The notes under the pieces: model-generated | Databases searched by the model: none | What the model was told of the DNA's origin: nothing | Seen by the model: the letters and a program-made list of their open reading frames with translations, nothing else | Assembly: GCF_000633515.1 (NCBI RefSeq) | Contig: NZ_AYMP01000017.1 | Location: forward strand, 1-64,000 | Direction: 5' to 3' | Origin: Morganella morganii H1r | GTDB lineage: Bacteria; Pseudomonadota; Gammaproteobacteria; Enterobacterales; Enterobacteriaceae | Length of the DNA stretch: 64,000 nucleotides | Shown: one piece after another, positions 8,971 through 19,286 of the stretch | Position numbering within the stretch: position 1 is the first letter of the stretch | How the letters are laid out: each line of letters begins with the position of its first letter | Position numbers and translations under genes: made by a program

Positions 8971-9004
8971 AAAAAATAGCCCGGAACCGTGGGGGGAACG
9001 GGCT
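8971..9004 (-). terminator. Terminator candidate for the glycosyltransferase
   Basis: Stem AGCCCG/CGGGCT (8978-8983 and 8999-9004) followed on the minus strand by a run of U residues (complement of 8971-8976). It lies downstream of the minus-strand gene ending at 9267. Confidence 0.6.
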
Positions 9005-9108
9005 GAAAGAGTTGGTATAAATTGGAATAATAGTAAGAAAAGTGATTGAATCTGATATAAGAACAATCTTAGTGATAGTAACGGGATAAACTTAAACAAA
9101 GGTTAAAT

Positions 9109-9132
9109 ACCCTGGAAAATACCAGGGTTTTA
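9109..9132 (+). terminator. Rho-independent terminator, plus strand
   Basis: Seven-bp stem ACCCTGG/CCAGGGT with loop AAAATA followed by TTTTAT. About 195 bases downstream of the HTH gene stop, the only plus-strand gene it could serve. Confidence 0.6.
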
Positions 9133-9266
9133 TCCATGCCTGTAAAACCGGAGGTACGGGTCATACAAGATCATTACAGGAGAATTGATATTTTGCTGTA
9201 ACAAGTAACGTAATGTCAGATTTTGTGAATGACTGGCTGATATAAAGGTACACTATTTTATCTTTC

Positions 9267-10415
9267 TCAACCGGCGATTACTGATTCAAACTCATTAATA
9301 AAAAAAGGAAAATCCATCGTATTTTTTGACCATACAAGAGCGTTTTTACTCAGGTCATGATAGTTATTAATGATATGGTGAATCGCATCCATACAATCAG
9401 AAGGTGATATAAGTTTAATTGATGTTAATTTATCATCAGTCGGATCATAGACATCATATGGAAAGTCAATATTGATATTTGTTTTTTCTTTATATTCATC
9501 CGGTAAGAGAGTCGGTTTTATGGCTATACCACTATATTCATTTTTAATAGCTTCCGGCTGCCCGTCAATCAACGGATATATAACAGGGATCCCATGAGAC
9601 ATTGCTTCGATGCAGGAAAGGCCAAAAGCTTCAGTCACCGGCGTGCTGAGGTATATGTCGATTTTATCATAAAAATCTGTTAAATCAGACTGATAACCAA
9701 TAAATTCGACATTTTCTTGTAGTGAAAGACGTTCTGTGAGTCTCTCAAGTTCTTTCCTGTTGTCACCGTCACCAGCAATAATCAGGAATGCATTAACGCC
9801 ATTATCTAACAGCTCTTTTACTGTAAGTATGGATATCCCTATACCTTTGATCCCAACCAGTCTTGATGCTGTCCCGAGAACAATTCTTTCACCAGATATA
9901 TCTCTTGGCTCCGGTGATATTGGCATATTCAGCCTATTGAGCACAACGTTGATATCTTTATTGAAATTATATCGCAACTGAATGATTCTTTTAGAAGCGT
10001 TGCTGTTGGATATAACGCTGTCGATATTTTTGAAAAAGTCATCTGTTTTTTTATTTTGCGGATGTCGCCACCCGCATCCGCAATCATAATATATTTTCTT
10101 ACATTTTATTTCACTCAGGTCTATACGTGGCATGAAATCCCATATGATTAAGACATCAGGCTGTAACATCTTTATCTTGGCAATAAGTATTTTCTTTCTT
10201 AAGGCTGTCGGGTATTTTATGTTAAAATTGTTAAAAATTCTGTTGGCGAAGATGATTTTTTTATCGTCAAATAAGTCAGATATTTTGTCATCAATTGTGT
10301 TACTACAGCATATGATTGTATTATCAAATTGACTATTTTCCATAAACATGGAAAACCGTTTTTCGACACCACCAAAACCGGAGAGGTTAATCAGATGGGC
10401 AACTTTCATTTTCAC
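9267..10415 (-). CDS. GT4-family glycosyltransferase
   Basis: 382-residue family 4 (GT-B fold) glycosyltransferase. The N-terminal domain opens with MKVAHLINLSGFGGVEKR, a typical donor-free GT-B start; the C-terminal domain contains IIAGDGDNRKELERL, VEFIGYQSDLTDFYDKIDIYLSTP and the EX7E-type motif EAFGLSCIE, followed by MSHGIPVIYP. It most likely adds a sugar to lipopolysaccharide, capsule or a surface glycan; donor and acceptor cannot be read. The gene is strongly AT-rich, stands alone without other polysaccharide genes, and so looks acquired. Confidence 0.85.
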   Translation of the reverse strand: MKMKVAHLINLSGFGGVEKRFSMFMENSQFDNTIICCSNTIDDKISDLFDDKKIIFANRIFNNFNIKYPTALRKKILIAKIKMLQPDVLIIWDFMPRIDLSEIKCKKIYYDCGCGWRHPQNKKTDDFFKNIDSVISNSNASKRIIQLRYNFNKDINVVLNRLNMPISPEPRDISGERIVLGTASRLVGIKGIGISILTVKELLDNGVNAFLIIAGDGDNRKELERLTERLSLQENVEFIGYQSDLTDFYDKIDIYLSTPVTEAFGLSCIEAMSHGIPVIYPLIDGQPEAIKNEYSGIAIKPTLLPDEYKEKTNINIDFPYDVYDPTDDKLTSIKLISPSDCMDAIHHIINNYHDLSKNALVWSKNTMDFPFFINEFESVIAG

Positions 10416-10585
10416 TCCAGATATACTTTAATGACATTGCGTTAATAGTCTGCCATATCTAAATATTTTATTTAACTCAGGAATTGCTACATTTTGTTAA
10501 TTCGTGCTGTTTTCTTAAGTTTATACACAGACTATTGCCGGACGGTCAGTTTTATACAGAGCCTGTTTAATACGCCATCCGGTTT

Positions 10586-10984
10586 TTACGGTGCAACAGG
10601 ATGATTATTTTTGGGGTTCGGGCCAAATTTGTTGTCCCCGGGATGGCTATCCAGGCAAGAAAATACAAAAATAATAATACCACCAAAGGGTATTAATAAG
10701 GCCAATAACCACCAGCCTGATCTGCCGGTATCATGTAAACGACGGACTGTTACTGAAAGAGAGGGAATAAACGTCACAATGATATAAATCACAAAAAATA
10801 CCGTTAATACAAAACCAATGGCATTAAAATCCCGGGAGTAAAGATCTGCGGAATAAAGTATAGCAAGATAAAGAGAAACTATAATTGCAGTATCAATCAG
10901 GACAAACATCCAATACTCTTTTCGTCTGGCTCTGCCTTTAAAGTTAAAATAGTTAATATTAATAGCGTCTGAATACCAATCCAT
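10586..10984 (-). CDS. DUF805 membrane protein
   Basis: 132-residue DUF805 family protein (as E. coli YhaH/YhaI); function unknown. The N-terminal YFNFKGRARRKEYWMFVL motif is diagnostic, followed by two central membrane segments (about 28-46 and 55-75), the VRRLHDTGRSGWWLL signature, a third membrane segment and a hydrophilic C terminus ending NKFGPNPKNNHPVAP. Same strand as the glycosyltransferase but 170 bases upstream of it; no evidence of an operon. Confidence 0.88.
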   Translation of the reverse strand: MDWYSDAININYFNFKGRARRKEYWMFVLIDTAIIVSLYLAILYSADLYSRDFNAIGFVLTVFFVIYIIVTFIPSLSVTVRRLHDTGRSGWWLLALLIPFGGIIIFVFSCLDSHPGDNKFGPNPKNNHPVAP

Positions 10985-11894
10985 ATATTTACCATTACCT
11001 GAAATTATAAGGGGCGGGAATATATATAATGAGTAATCAGATGTAAATTATTTTAATGTAAGATTGTATTAATACTAATTGTATTGGTAAAAAAGGAAAA
11101 TATCAGCACACCTCAGATGTAAGACCCGCATTAAAACTGCACCATTTCCGGGTTTATTGCAAAAATGGCCAGAGTGAAAAATACGCATATTATTGATTGC
11201 TTCCTCATGAGAAGCGATATCTGCAAATAAGTTCAAAGGGAAACGACCCGCAGATGCACAGATGCAGAGACTGGTGGTATCGCCGTGGCTGATTCAGGAA
11301 TGGCATAACATAATGAAATAAAAACAAAACAGCAGAATATAATGTTTTTATCCGGTTATGTCGCCTGCGGCAGAGCGGAAAGCACGGGGTTTTTGCATGG
11401 TTTTTATGATTTTTTATTTTTATTGTTATTATTCAAATTGTTATACCGATTTTTTATTTTGTTACATATTTTATTTCTGTGATCACCAAAGAAAAGTTTA
11501 TTTTATTTATTATTTACAGTGAGTTATCGCGTTATCTTAAAAAACAGGATGGTTTGTCTTTTTTATATCCGGGATTATTAAGTCACCAACGTCATAATTG
11601 GATTAACAAATGGTCTGATGTTCTGTTTTTTTGGATTACATTGACCTGAGTCACTCATTCTGTGAGGTTCGGACTTTCCTCCGGATCTTTACAGAACGAT
11701 AAGTGAAATTTATTATCCCGCGGCTCAGCACCATGTGTATTGACTGATAACAACATGCAGTTGCAGGCATGTCCGGTGTGCACCAATTGAAGCACTGTCA
11801 ATATAATCCGGCCATTATCCGGACGGATCGTTTTTGTTTTCTCTGCGGACATCCGGGTAACTGCTGTCCGTGACTGTTACTGTACGGAGTTGTT
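10985..11894. other. AT-rich gap upstream of vgrG
   Basis: About 900 bases with T/A-rich tracts (notably 11400-11560) and no supported gene. It separates the DUF805 gene from the divergent T6SS island and probably carries the vgrG promoter, which I could not assign. Short open frames at 11655-12085 on the minus strand look like chance. Confidence 0.45.
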
Positions 11895-13917
11895 GTGGTT
11901 CCTTCTCTTTCTGATCTGCTGCCGGGCAATTCCGGACTGGTCTTTACCTGTAAAATCGGGCGGCTGCCGGAAAACACCTTCCGGGTGACCACGTTCACCC
12001 TGGATGAAACGCTTTCTGCCTTATTTTCCTTATCTGTTTCTGCCGTCAGTCGATTTTCAGGCCTGTCTCGGTTCTGCAGCCTCACTGACGGTCACCCGCA
12101 ACGGTGTTAAGGTCCGTACCGTGCAGGGGCTGCTGGCTTCCGCCGAACAGGGTAATACCGACGGCAACAAAACCTGGTATCAGTTTGTTATCCGCCCGGA
12201 AATGTGGATCATGACGCTCAACCAGGACAGCCGCATTTTCCGTCAGCAATCCGTACCGGAAGTTCTCGCAACCCTGCTGAATGAGGCGCATGTTAAAAAT
12301 GACCTGAAATTTTACGATGGCGAACTGCACGGTAAGCGGGATTACATCACCCAGAAACGGGAATCCGCTTATGATTTCTGGTGTCGTCTGGCTTTTGAGG
12401 AAGGGATTAATTTCTGGTCCGAGGAAGGCCCGAAACTGTTTTACAGTGACAGTCATCTCGGCATGACAGCGGGTATTCACCTGACCTACAACCCGCAGGC
12501 GGATACAGACACCCGCGACAGCACGGCATTCTCCTGGCGCTATGCTGAACAGTTATGCGGTGATATTCAGATCCACAAAGATTACAACCCGCAGAATCCC
12601 TCCTATCCCCTTGAACATCAGCTGACCGGGGATGTTCACCGGCAACACACCACCTTTGAAAGCTACGGCCGTTTTCAGCAGGATGAGCAGGGCGGTTACT
12701 TTACGATGCTGCGCTATGAGCAATCCCAGAATGAACGTCAGACCGGGAGTGCGGGCACCAACTGCTTTGCGCTGAGGCCGGGTAAGCTCTTTACCCTGAA
12801 AAACCACCCGTCAGCAGCCATGAATCAGTCATGGCAGGTAATCAGTGTCAGTCACCGGGGTGTGCAGCCCCTGGCAGACAACAGCGGCGGTGAGGGGACC
12901 ACCTTCAGTAATACCGTGCAGTTTATCCCGGGCGCTCAGGAATGGCGTCCGCCGTTCCGCTATAAACCGACCGCTGACGGTAACGAGCTGGCAACGGTCG
13001 TCGGGCCTCCGGGGGAGGAAATCTATACCAACGCTGATGGCGCTGTCACGGTCCGTTTTCACTGGGACCGGCGCGGCAGACCGGATCACAGCGCCTCCTG
13101 CTGGGTACGGGTGGCCCACGGCTGGAACGGGGACGGTTTCGGGTTTATGTCGATCCCGCGTATCGGGCAGGAAGTGATTATTTCTTACCTTAACGGGGAT
13201 ATCGATTGCCCGATCATCACCGGCTGCACGTATAACGGGCGCAACAGTCCGCCGCTGACGCTGCCGGTCGAGAAAACCCGCACCACGTTCCGTACCAAAA
13301 CCCATAAGGGGGAGGGGTTTAACGAGCTGCGGTTTGAGGATAAAGACGGGAGTGAAGAGATTTACCTCCATGCCCAGCGGGACAATAACATCCATATTAA
13401 CCACAACAAAATCCAGCATATCGGACATGATGAAGTGCATACCGTGGTGAATGACCGTAAGCACGAGGTATGTCATGACGAATTTATTCATGTTACGAAT
13501 GAGCAGACGCTGAACATCGGTGTGAATCAGTTTGAGCAGATAGGTAAAGACCGTATCACCCGGATTGATAACAGCTGGAAAGAAGTGATCCGGGCCGGGC
13601 ATTTTCAGGAAGTGGGTGAAAACAAACAGAGTGTTGTGCAGGGCGATTATACATTAACCGCCGGAGGCGGCATTCACACACACACCAGGGTGCATACGCT
13701 GCAGGCAGGCGACACTGTTCTTATCAGAGGAAAAGCCGGTTCTATTCAGCTGGACGGGCAGGGCGTGACGATCACCGGAAATATTACCCTGAAAGGCCCG
13801 GTGTCAATCGCAGCAGGTGCGCCGGGAACGGTTGCCTCGCTAAATGCGGCCACACATGAAGGGGTTCCTCTGGCGGAAGACTGCAGGGCAAAAGCGATGA
13901 AAGCGGAAGGTCAGTAA
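11895..13917 (+). pseudogene. vgrG: VgrG T6SS spike protein, frameshifted near the N terminus
   Basis: VgrG forms the trimeric tip of the type VI secretion tube and carries effectors. Reading starts at GTG 11895 (CGGAG site) with SGLVFTCKIGRLPENTFRVTTFTLDE, then the frame must change near 12040-12052 to continue with VDFQACLGSAASLTVTRNG. The rest is intact to 13917: phage-spike-like domains, GEEIYTNADGAVTVRFHWDRRG (gp5-like OB fold), DNNIHINHN repeats of the needle and a DUF2345-type end. The break fits loss of 14 bases between two copies of an 11-base repeat. Translation could in principle restart at ATG 12004 but would lack the first strands. A sequencing error cannot be excluded. The stop touches the next start (TAAATG). 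Confidence 0.85.
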
Positions 13918-15138
13918 ATGTTAATATCATCACATAATCTGCACCAATACTGGGTCCTGGCATACTATAAGGAAAAAGACGGTAATGCCAGCCGGGGAAA
14001 AATGCTGGTGCATGCAGAGAGCGAGTTCTCTGCTGCTGGCGTCTTTCAGGCCTGTTTCAGGGCTCAGGGATTTTCTTCGTTTTATTACGAATCGCTTATT
14101 GCGGCAACGGTGTATCTTGAACAAAGCCGGGAAGCGGAGTGGTTATGTATCCGCGCCCTGCACTCCATGGCCGGACGGACGGCGCTGATTTTCGAAGAAC
14201 GGAAAATTACCTGTCCTCCGGCCATTGAACAGGACTGGTTCACGCTGAATGCTGACAGCTCACCGGAATGCATACCGGAGGAGGGCCGGGTTTATCTGCT
14301 GATCGACGGCGCCCTGTATCATACCTGCAGCGGAAAGTTTATTTTACCTGTCCTGTATTCCCTTAATTGCCGGTGGGGATGCCTGCTGCAGGGAGATGCA
14401 CTGGCTGCATCAGAAGATTATGCTCCTTACCTGATTGAAATTCCTTCTGTTCCGGAACGGACATTAACCCAGCAACAGTTTCTGACATGGTGTTGTGAGA
14501 ATCCGGCGGGCATTTTGTTACATTCCTCACGGGATTTCGCCGCATTATCCCATCATTTCCGGAAGTTTACTTACCTCCCGGTTGCGGATAACACCACCTG
14601 GTACTTTTTTCGTTTTTATGACCCCGGTATTTTTTATTTGCTGGTATCACATCTGAATACCGCAGAAGTCAGACATTTTTTTCAGGGAATTACCGGCTGC
14701 CGGTTTTTACATGAGGGGAATGCCTGTGTGCTTTCTTATGACCCTGAGCAGAACAATAAGGTTACTCCTGAGCGTGTCACTATTACGCCGTATTTACAGC
14801 AGGTATTTCAGCAGGCCCGTCAGGCGGCACTGATAACCAAAATAGAGGAGAGTCTCCCGGCCCCGGCGGATTCATCAGGTGCAGGCTTACCGGCAGATGA
14901 GAGGAAGAACCTGATTATCCGGACACTGAATCAGGCGTATCTGCTCGGGCTGACACACCCGAAAGCCCTTTATTACTTCCTGACCGCTGAAATCTGTTTT
15001 CCGGATGAAAACCGGGCTTCCCGCTGGGAGGCGGCGGAGGCGTATTCATCGTCACAGATCGTGCGCGCACTACATTATCTTGAATTAATACTCAAATGCC
15101 GGATTCCGGGAGACAGCGAATGCCTTCACACAGTATGA
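13918..15138 (+). CDS. DUF4123 T6SS effector adaptor
   Basis: 406-residue protein with a DUF4123 domain in roughly the central third (VYLLIDGALYHTCSGKFILPVLY through the FRKFTYLPVADNTTWYFFRFYDPGIFYLL block). DUF4123 proteins (Tap/TEC) load a specific effector onto VgrG before secretion. It begins directly after vgrG and its TGA (15136-15138) overlaps the start of the effector gene, so the three are translationally coupled. The N-terminal ~110 residues and the C terminus are not recognised. Confidence 0.85.
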   Translation: MLISSHNLHQYWVLAYYKEKDGNASRGKMLVHAESEFSAAGVFQACFRAQGFSSFYYESLIAATVYLEQSREAEWLCIRALHSMAGRTALIFEERKITCPPAIEQDWFTLNADSSPECIPEEGRVYLLIDGALYHTCSGKFILPVLYSLNCRWGCLLQGDALAASEDYAPYLIEIPSVPERTLTQQQFLTWCCENPAGILLHSSRDFAALSHHFRKFTYLPVADNTTWYFFRFYDPGIFYLLVSHLNTAEVRHFFQGITGCRFLHEGNACVLSYDPEQNNKVTPERVTITPYLQQVFQQARQAALITKIEESLPAPADSSGAGLPADERKNLIIRTLNQAYLLGLTHPKALYYFLTAEICFPDENRASRWEAAEAYSSSQIVRALHYLELILKCRIPGDSECLHTV

Positions 15139-18100
15139 CAATGTTGACTGATATCGTTGACAGAGCCAACAAACTTTTTTCTGACAGCGATGATGCCACC
15201 AGCATTATTGCACCCTGTAACCGTAATATACGACCTGTTTACCCGGTTCGCTATGCGTATATGAATTATTTCACAACAGAGCTGCTGAAACCTCAGTTGC
15301 CTCCCCCGGTCGGGACCCTGCTCCGGGCTGAATCCCATCAGGAAACCGGCGGTTATGCCGCCCGTGTGCTGCGGGAGGGGTGGGTGTATGTCAAAGAAGA
15401 AGAGCCGCTGATAGCCCGGGGGTCTCAGGCTCCGGCCGGTATTCTGATTTTCAGGCATATCCTGAATGAAACAGAAGGTCATAATGATATTACCGGTGTG
15501 ACGGAAATATTCTCTGAGTATGTGTGGGATGACGGTGAACAGGAATACCGGGAAAAAATTCAGAGCTGCCCGCCGCAGGGATTTTTGCCTGTTAAAAAAG
15601 ACATTAAAAAAATCAGTCTGCTGTTCAGCGATGTGCCGTTGTCACCGGTTATGTTCATGAAGCTCAACGATGACATCGCGCTCAGACAGAGCGTAATGCA
15701 ACCTATTGATTTGGATAGCGAAGATAAATATACACTGGAGCTCAGTGCCGATAATTTATCAGCGCTTGTCGAAGACTATAAACCTGCGGATAAACAGTTT
15801 TCCCGCTACCATGAGGATGTGGATTTAGAAGACGGTTACAGTTGCATACTCAGCAAGGCAACCACGCAGAACGGGTATGTTATCGACCCTGTCAAAAAGG
15901 AAAATACGTTCCGGGCGTGTTACGGTGAGGGGGAAAAAGGGACTCTGGTTATCCTGCATGACCCGGTCGGGCGTCAGAAAGATATCATTGAAATCTACCG
16001 TTTCCTCGTGACCTATCTGAAATCCTTTTTCTACAATTACGATTACCCGATTACCATCGGTAATTATATTGAGGCGTTACTGAAAAACGATTCTGAGGAG
16101 ATCCGGAAGACCGTTTCTGACAGTCTGAATCAGGCCGAATGGGACAGGGACTGGACGGGAATTAAAAATATCATTACAGGCATTAATGCCCGTAAAGCCG
16201 ATATTTTGTCGTTGTATAACTCGTTTGCATTTAATAAAAAACTGACCAATGCCCCCTGTGACGGTCTTAAAAGACATCTGGGAAGTCTTTTTGTGTTTTT
16301 TACCGCGCCAGCTGATGAAAGCGGGGTGCGGGAAATCGGTTATCTTGCGGATTTACTTTATGATATAACCAACGCATTACAGTTTACGGAGCTGGGAGCA
16401 GCTGTGCTCGAACGCTTCTTTTGTCAGGAGCTGACCTCATCAGAGACAGTAAAAAAATTACAGGATAAGGAACTGCTGAAACACTACGTGCAGAAATATA
16501 CCCTGTCCGAGAAATACGACCTTCTGCCGGTTGTTGCGACGATGATGCTGGATACCGAGAGCGGTGAAAAAGCTTTTAAAACCTACTCGGAAACCCTACC
16601 GGCAGAGAAAAGCAGCCTAACCGAAGACTGGAAAGATATTCTCACCCCGCTGCACACGTTCCTGAATAACAAGATAACCGAACGACCTGATGTGAAAGAC
16701 CACCTGATTAAAGCCTTAGATAAACTCTTTGTGGTTTTTGGTAAGGGATTCTCTGCATCATTACTGTATATGGGGACGTCCGGGAAAGATACGTCTGCCC
16801 TGAAAGGGCGGGTTTTAATGGCGGATGTTGCTAAAAAATACGCGGTACTGTCTGGCATTAACATCGATATTTACAACACCGATACCGTATCTGGGCAGGA
16901 GCTGGACGATGAGCTTAAAAAAATGAGTGGGAGCCGTGCGGCGGATAAACCCAGACCGGAAACAGCAGGTATGGGAACCAGACTGTTTGACTGGGATAAA
17001 TTGACCGCTCGTTTAAAGGACGATAAGTGGATAAAGATCCCCCGGATCATAAAAACAGCGGACGCATTCAGCCGGATAGGGACGGCAGACAGCCCGGTTA
17101 ACGGTCAGAGAGTCCTGAGTTATATCGACAAATCATTACCGGGTCTGAGTTTTTGCTTAAATACCCTGGTCATCTTCTCGCTCAGTAATCAGAGTGTGCA
17201 TCAGCGTAATAATCCGCTTAAGTCGCGCTACTTAACGCTTTACGGCTTAAAAATGTCAGAAGCCTTTATTGCCGCTTTTGATAACACCCGGATAACGGTC
17301 AGTGGTGCCCGGCAGCTGAGAAAATTAAAGCTGTTTTCAGACAGCCGGATTATCAAAGCGGTTGCGCGCCTGCCGAAATCCCCGCTCCTTAACCAGCTGG
17401 GTGTGATGAAAAGTTTCCGCTACCTGGGATTGGCGGGTGCCGTTGTTTCGGCGGGTATCTCAGGTTATGAGGCGCATAACTCGTACCGCATTGGTAATGA
17501 TCTCAATATGACCTTCAAACTTATCACGGGGGCCGGTTATGTGATGATGGCGTTGGGCATTGCCGGAGGCCTGTTTATGGCAGGCAGTACAGCTATTTCC
17601 TGGCCTGTATTATTGTTTGTCGGGACGATTACCATGCTGCTGGGTGTTACCGGCGATTTGGCTACGGAATGGAATGACCTGGAGACATTAATCAGGTGTT
17701 GTTTTTGGGGTAATTCTGAAAAATACCCTTTCTGGAGCGAAGAAAAGAAACCATATATTAAAAGATTAGAGTCTGCGCAAAGTGATAAAGATAAATATAA
17801 AGACGGTTTCCTGATAGAGAATCAGGAGTTTATCAATCTTTTTTATATGCCAAATTTAGAATGGACTTATACCAATAAGGTACTGACATTTAAAATGGAA
17901 CTGAGTAATTTCATACCGTATGAGTCGCAGTTTTTTTATCAGTTTTGCAACACAATAAAAACAAAAAATAAAATTGTGGCGTCTCAGTATAAGAAAAGGG
18001 ATGATTATTTTTTATATAACAGGACATCTTATATTAAGAAGTCATATGGAGAGTTGGAATTTACCTTATCTGACGATATAAAAGAACATTATATTTACAA

Positions 18101-18308
18101 TGCGGACAGACAGAGTACGACCCTTGAGCTCACTATAAATACGCCGAAAGGTTTTTATTTTGATAATGAGATTTTTATTTATTACCGGCCATTTGACGAT
18201 ACGATTGCCCCGTTACGTTATGACTGGAATGGCAGCAGTATTGCCAGCCTGAATGTTACACACTACGGAAAAATGGTTGCCCGTTCAGGAGGACAGTCAT
18301 GGAGCTAA
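15120..18308 (+). CDS. VasX-like T6SS membrane-active effector
   Basis: About 1062 residues. The N-terminal region (RPVYPVRYAYMNYF, REGWVYVKEEE, then a long helical region) resembles the VasX/BTH_I2691 family of T6SS effectors, which insert in target membranes. Hydrophobic segments lie at about residues 767-850 (YLGLAGAVVSAGISGYEAH, YVMMALGIAGGLFMAGS, WPVLLFVGTITMLLGVTG), suggesting a pore-forming block. The last ~200 residues are AT-rich compared with the rest, like the immunity genes that follow. I chose ATG 15120 (GGGAG site) over the upstream frame start at 15096; ATG 15135, overlapping the adaptor stop as ATGA, is an alternative. Cargo of the neighbouring VgrG/DUF4123 by position (inference). 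Confidence 0.8.
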   Translation: MPSHSMTMLTDIVDRANKLFSDSDDATSIIAPCNRNIRPVYPVRYAYMNYFTTELLKPQLPPPVGTLLRAESHQETGGYAARVLREGWVYVKEEEPLIARGSQAPAGILIFRHILNETEGHNDITGVTEIFSEYVWDDGEQEYREKIQSCPPQGFLPVKKDIKKISLLFSDVPLSPVMFMKLNDDIALRQSVMQPIDLDSEDKYTLELSADNLSALVEDYKPADKQFSRYHEDVDLEDGYSCILSKATTQNGYVIDPVKKENTFRACYGEGEKGTLVILHDPVGRQKDIIEIYRFLVTYLKSFFYNYDYPITIGNYIEALLKNDSEEIRKTVSDSLNQAEWDRDWTGIKNIITGINARKADILSLYNSFAFNKKLTNAPCDGLKRHLGSLFVFFTAPADESGVREIGYLADLLYDITNALQFTELGAAVLERFFCQELTSSETVKKLQDKELLKHYVQKYTLSEKYDLLPVVATMMLDTESGEKAFKTYSETLPAEKSSLTEDWKDILTPLHTFLNNKITERPDVKDHLIKALDKLFVVFGKGFSASLLYMGTSGKDTSALKGRVLMADVAKKYAVLSGINIDIYNTDTVSGQELDDELKKMSGSRAADKPRPETAGMGTRLFDWDKLTARLKDDKWIKIPRIIKTADAFSRIGTADSPVNGQRVLSYIDKSLPGLSFCLNTLVIFSLSNQSVHQRNNPLKSRYLTLYGLKMSEAFIAAFDNTRITVSGARQLRKLKLFSDSRIIKAVARLPKSPLLNQLGVMKSFRYLGLAGAVVSAGISGYEAHNSYRIGNDLNMTFKLITGAGYVMMALGIAGGLFMAGSTAISWPVLLFVGTITMLLGVTGDLATEWNDLETLIRCCFWGNSEKYPFWSEEKKPYIKRLESAQSDKDKYKDGFLIENQEFINLFYMPNLEWTYTNKVLTFKMELSNFIPYESQFFYQFCNTIKTKNKIVASQYKKRDDYFLYNRTSYIKKSYGELEFTLSDDIKEHYIYNADRQSTTLELTINTPKGFYFDNEIFIYYRPFDDTIAPLRYDWNGSSIASLNVTHYGKMVARSGGQSWS

Positions 18309-19240
18309 AATACAAATTAAGTGATTATTATGAACCGTTATCACAGACGGAAACTACCCGGATGCCGCATAAGCAGATGGAGGTTCTTCAGTTTGTTGAT
18401 AAAATTAATAATGTCCGTCTGGTCATCAGGCATGCCTCTGCAAATACCCGCACAATGTTGGCAATACCTCTGGCCATTATACTGTTTTTGTCAGCGGCGT
18501 TTACGTTTGATTATATTTATATTGATGAATGGAAAAGTACGGAATACAGTATCTTAGCTATGATGGAAAGCAAAGAGAAAAGAAAAAATAATGTAGCTAT
18601 ATTAAAATCCGATATCAGGACAGAGTGGCCGGAAGAAAAATATATCAAGGACGGCCGGTTATCATTCTGGGATTTTCTGCATTATTATTATTGTTATCGT
18701 AGCAGTTCATCGGTGATGGTGGGTTTATTTGCTATATTAAGCCCTCTTCTGTTTTCCATACCATTTTTTTACTGGGGCTTTATTATAAGAAACAGGCCGC
18801 CATTAATTTGCGACAGGGAGAAACAACTTTTCTATACCTGGGATATGAAAATGAACGTCTATGTTGCCAGGTACTCACAAATTGAGTTTGCGGATATTCG
18901 TCCCACACTGGCGTTATTTTTATACCGTGTTGATGATGAAGGCACATTAGTCCCGTATAAATACTTTCCCAACTTATCACTTTTCAGTTATTTAGGAACG
19001 GCAAGTGATAATGATAATGCCTGGGGACTGGGGTATATAACCAAATATATATTTAACGGGCTGGCGCCGTTAGCCGAATCCCCGTATACACGGAAGCGTT
19101 ACCGTATTTTCCGGGATGCACCTGTTCCGGAGGATCTTGAACAGCAAATACAGGAGCAGGTGTGTAAGGTAGATGCGGTTTTACCCCCGGATGAAGACAC
19201 TGAAGTTCGTCTGGCCGAGTCAATTAAGCGCTCAGTATGA
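18299..19240 (+). CDS. Membrane immunity-like protein, copy 1
   Basis: 313 residues with membrane segments at about 52-72 (TMLAIPLAIILFLSAAFTF) and 135-163, a soluble stretch between them, and a C-terminal cytoplasmic-type domain with the DREKQLFYTWDMKMNVYVARY motif. Two further paralogues follow (19671, 20711) sharing the motif DRxxxILYxxxxxKVYxxRY, so this is a family. The start overlaps the effector stop by 10 bases with a GGAGGA site, the usual effector-immunity arrangement. The immunity role is inferred from position and membrane nature; no residue proves it. Confidence 0.72.
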   Translation: MELKYKLSDYYEPLSQTETTRMPHKQMEVLQFVDKINNVRLVIRHASANTRTMLAIPLAIILFLSAAFTFDYIYIDEWKSTEYSILAMMESKEKRKNNVAILKSDIRTEWPEEKYIKDGRLSFWDFLHYYYCYRSSSSVMVGLFAILSPLLFSIPFFYWGFIIRNRPPLICDREKQLFYTWDMKMNVYVARYSQIEFADIRPTLALFLYRVDDEGTLVPYKYFPNLSLFSYLGTASDNDNAWGLGYITKYIFNGLAPLAESPYTRKRYRIFRDAPVPEDLEQQIQEQVCKVDAVLPPDEDTEVRLAESIKRSV

Positions 19241-19286
19241 ATTACCTGCTGTTAAACAGAGTCGATGGTTTAAGGATATTAAAATA

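Larger units (their letters stand above)
8915..9266. other. Intergenic region with two terminators
   Basis: About 350 bases separating the HTH gene from the converging glycosyltransferase. It contains one terminator candidate for each side (8971-9004 minus, 9109-9132 plus) and no supported gene. Confidence 0.5.

Noticed and set aside
7725-11894. Genomic island integrated at tRNA-Ser
   Set aside because: Composition and loss of synteny suggest it, but no integrase and no second copy of the tRNA 3' end were seen.
12829-13602. Long open frame on the minus strand inside vgrG
   Set aside because: Antisense shadow of a strongly coding GC-rich gene; composition and motifs support only the vgrG strand.
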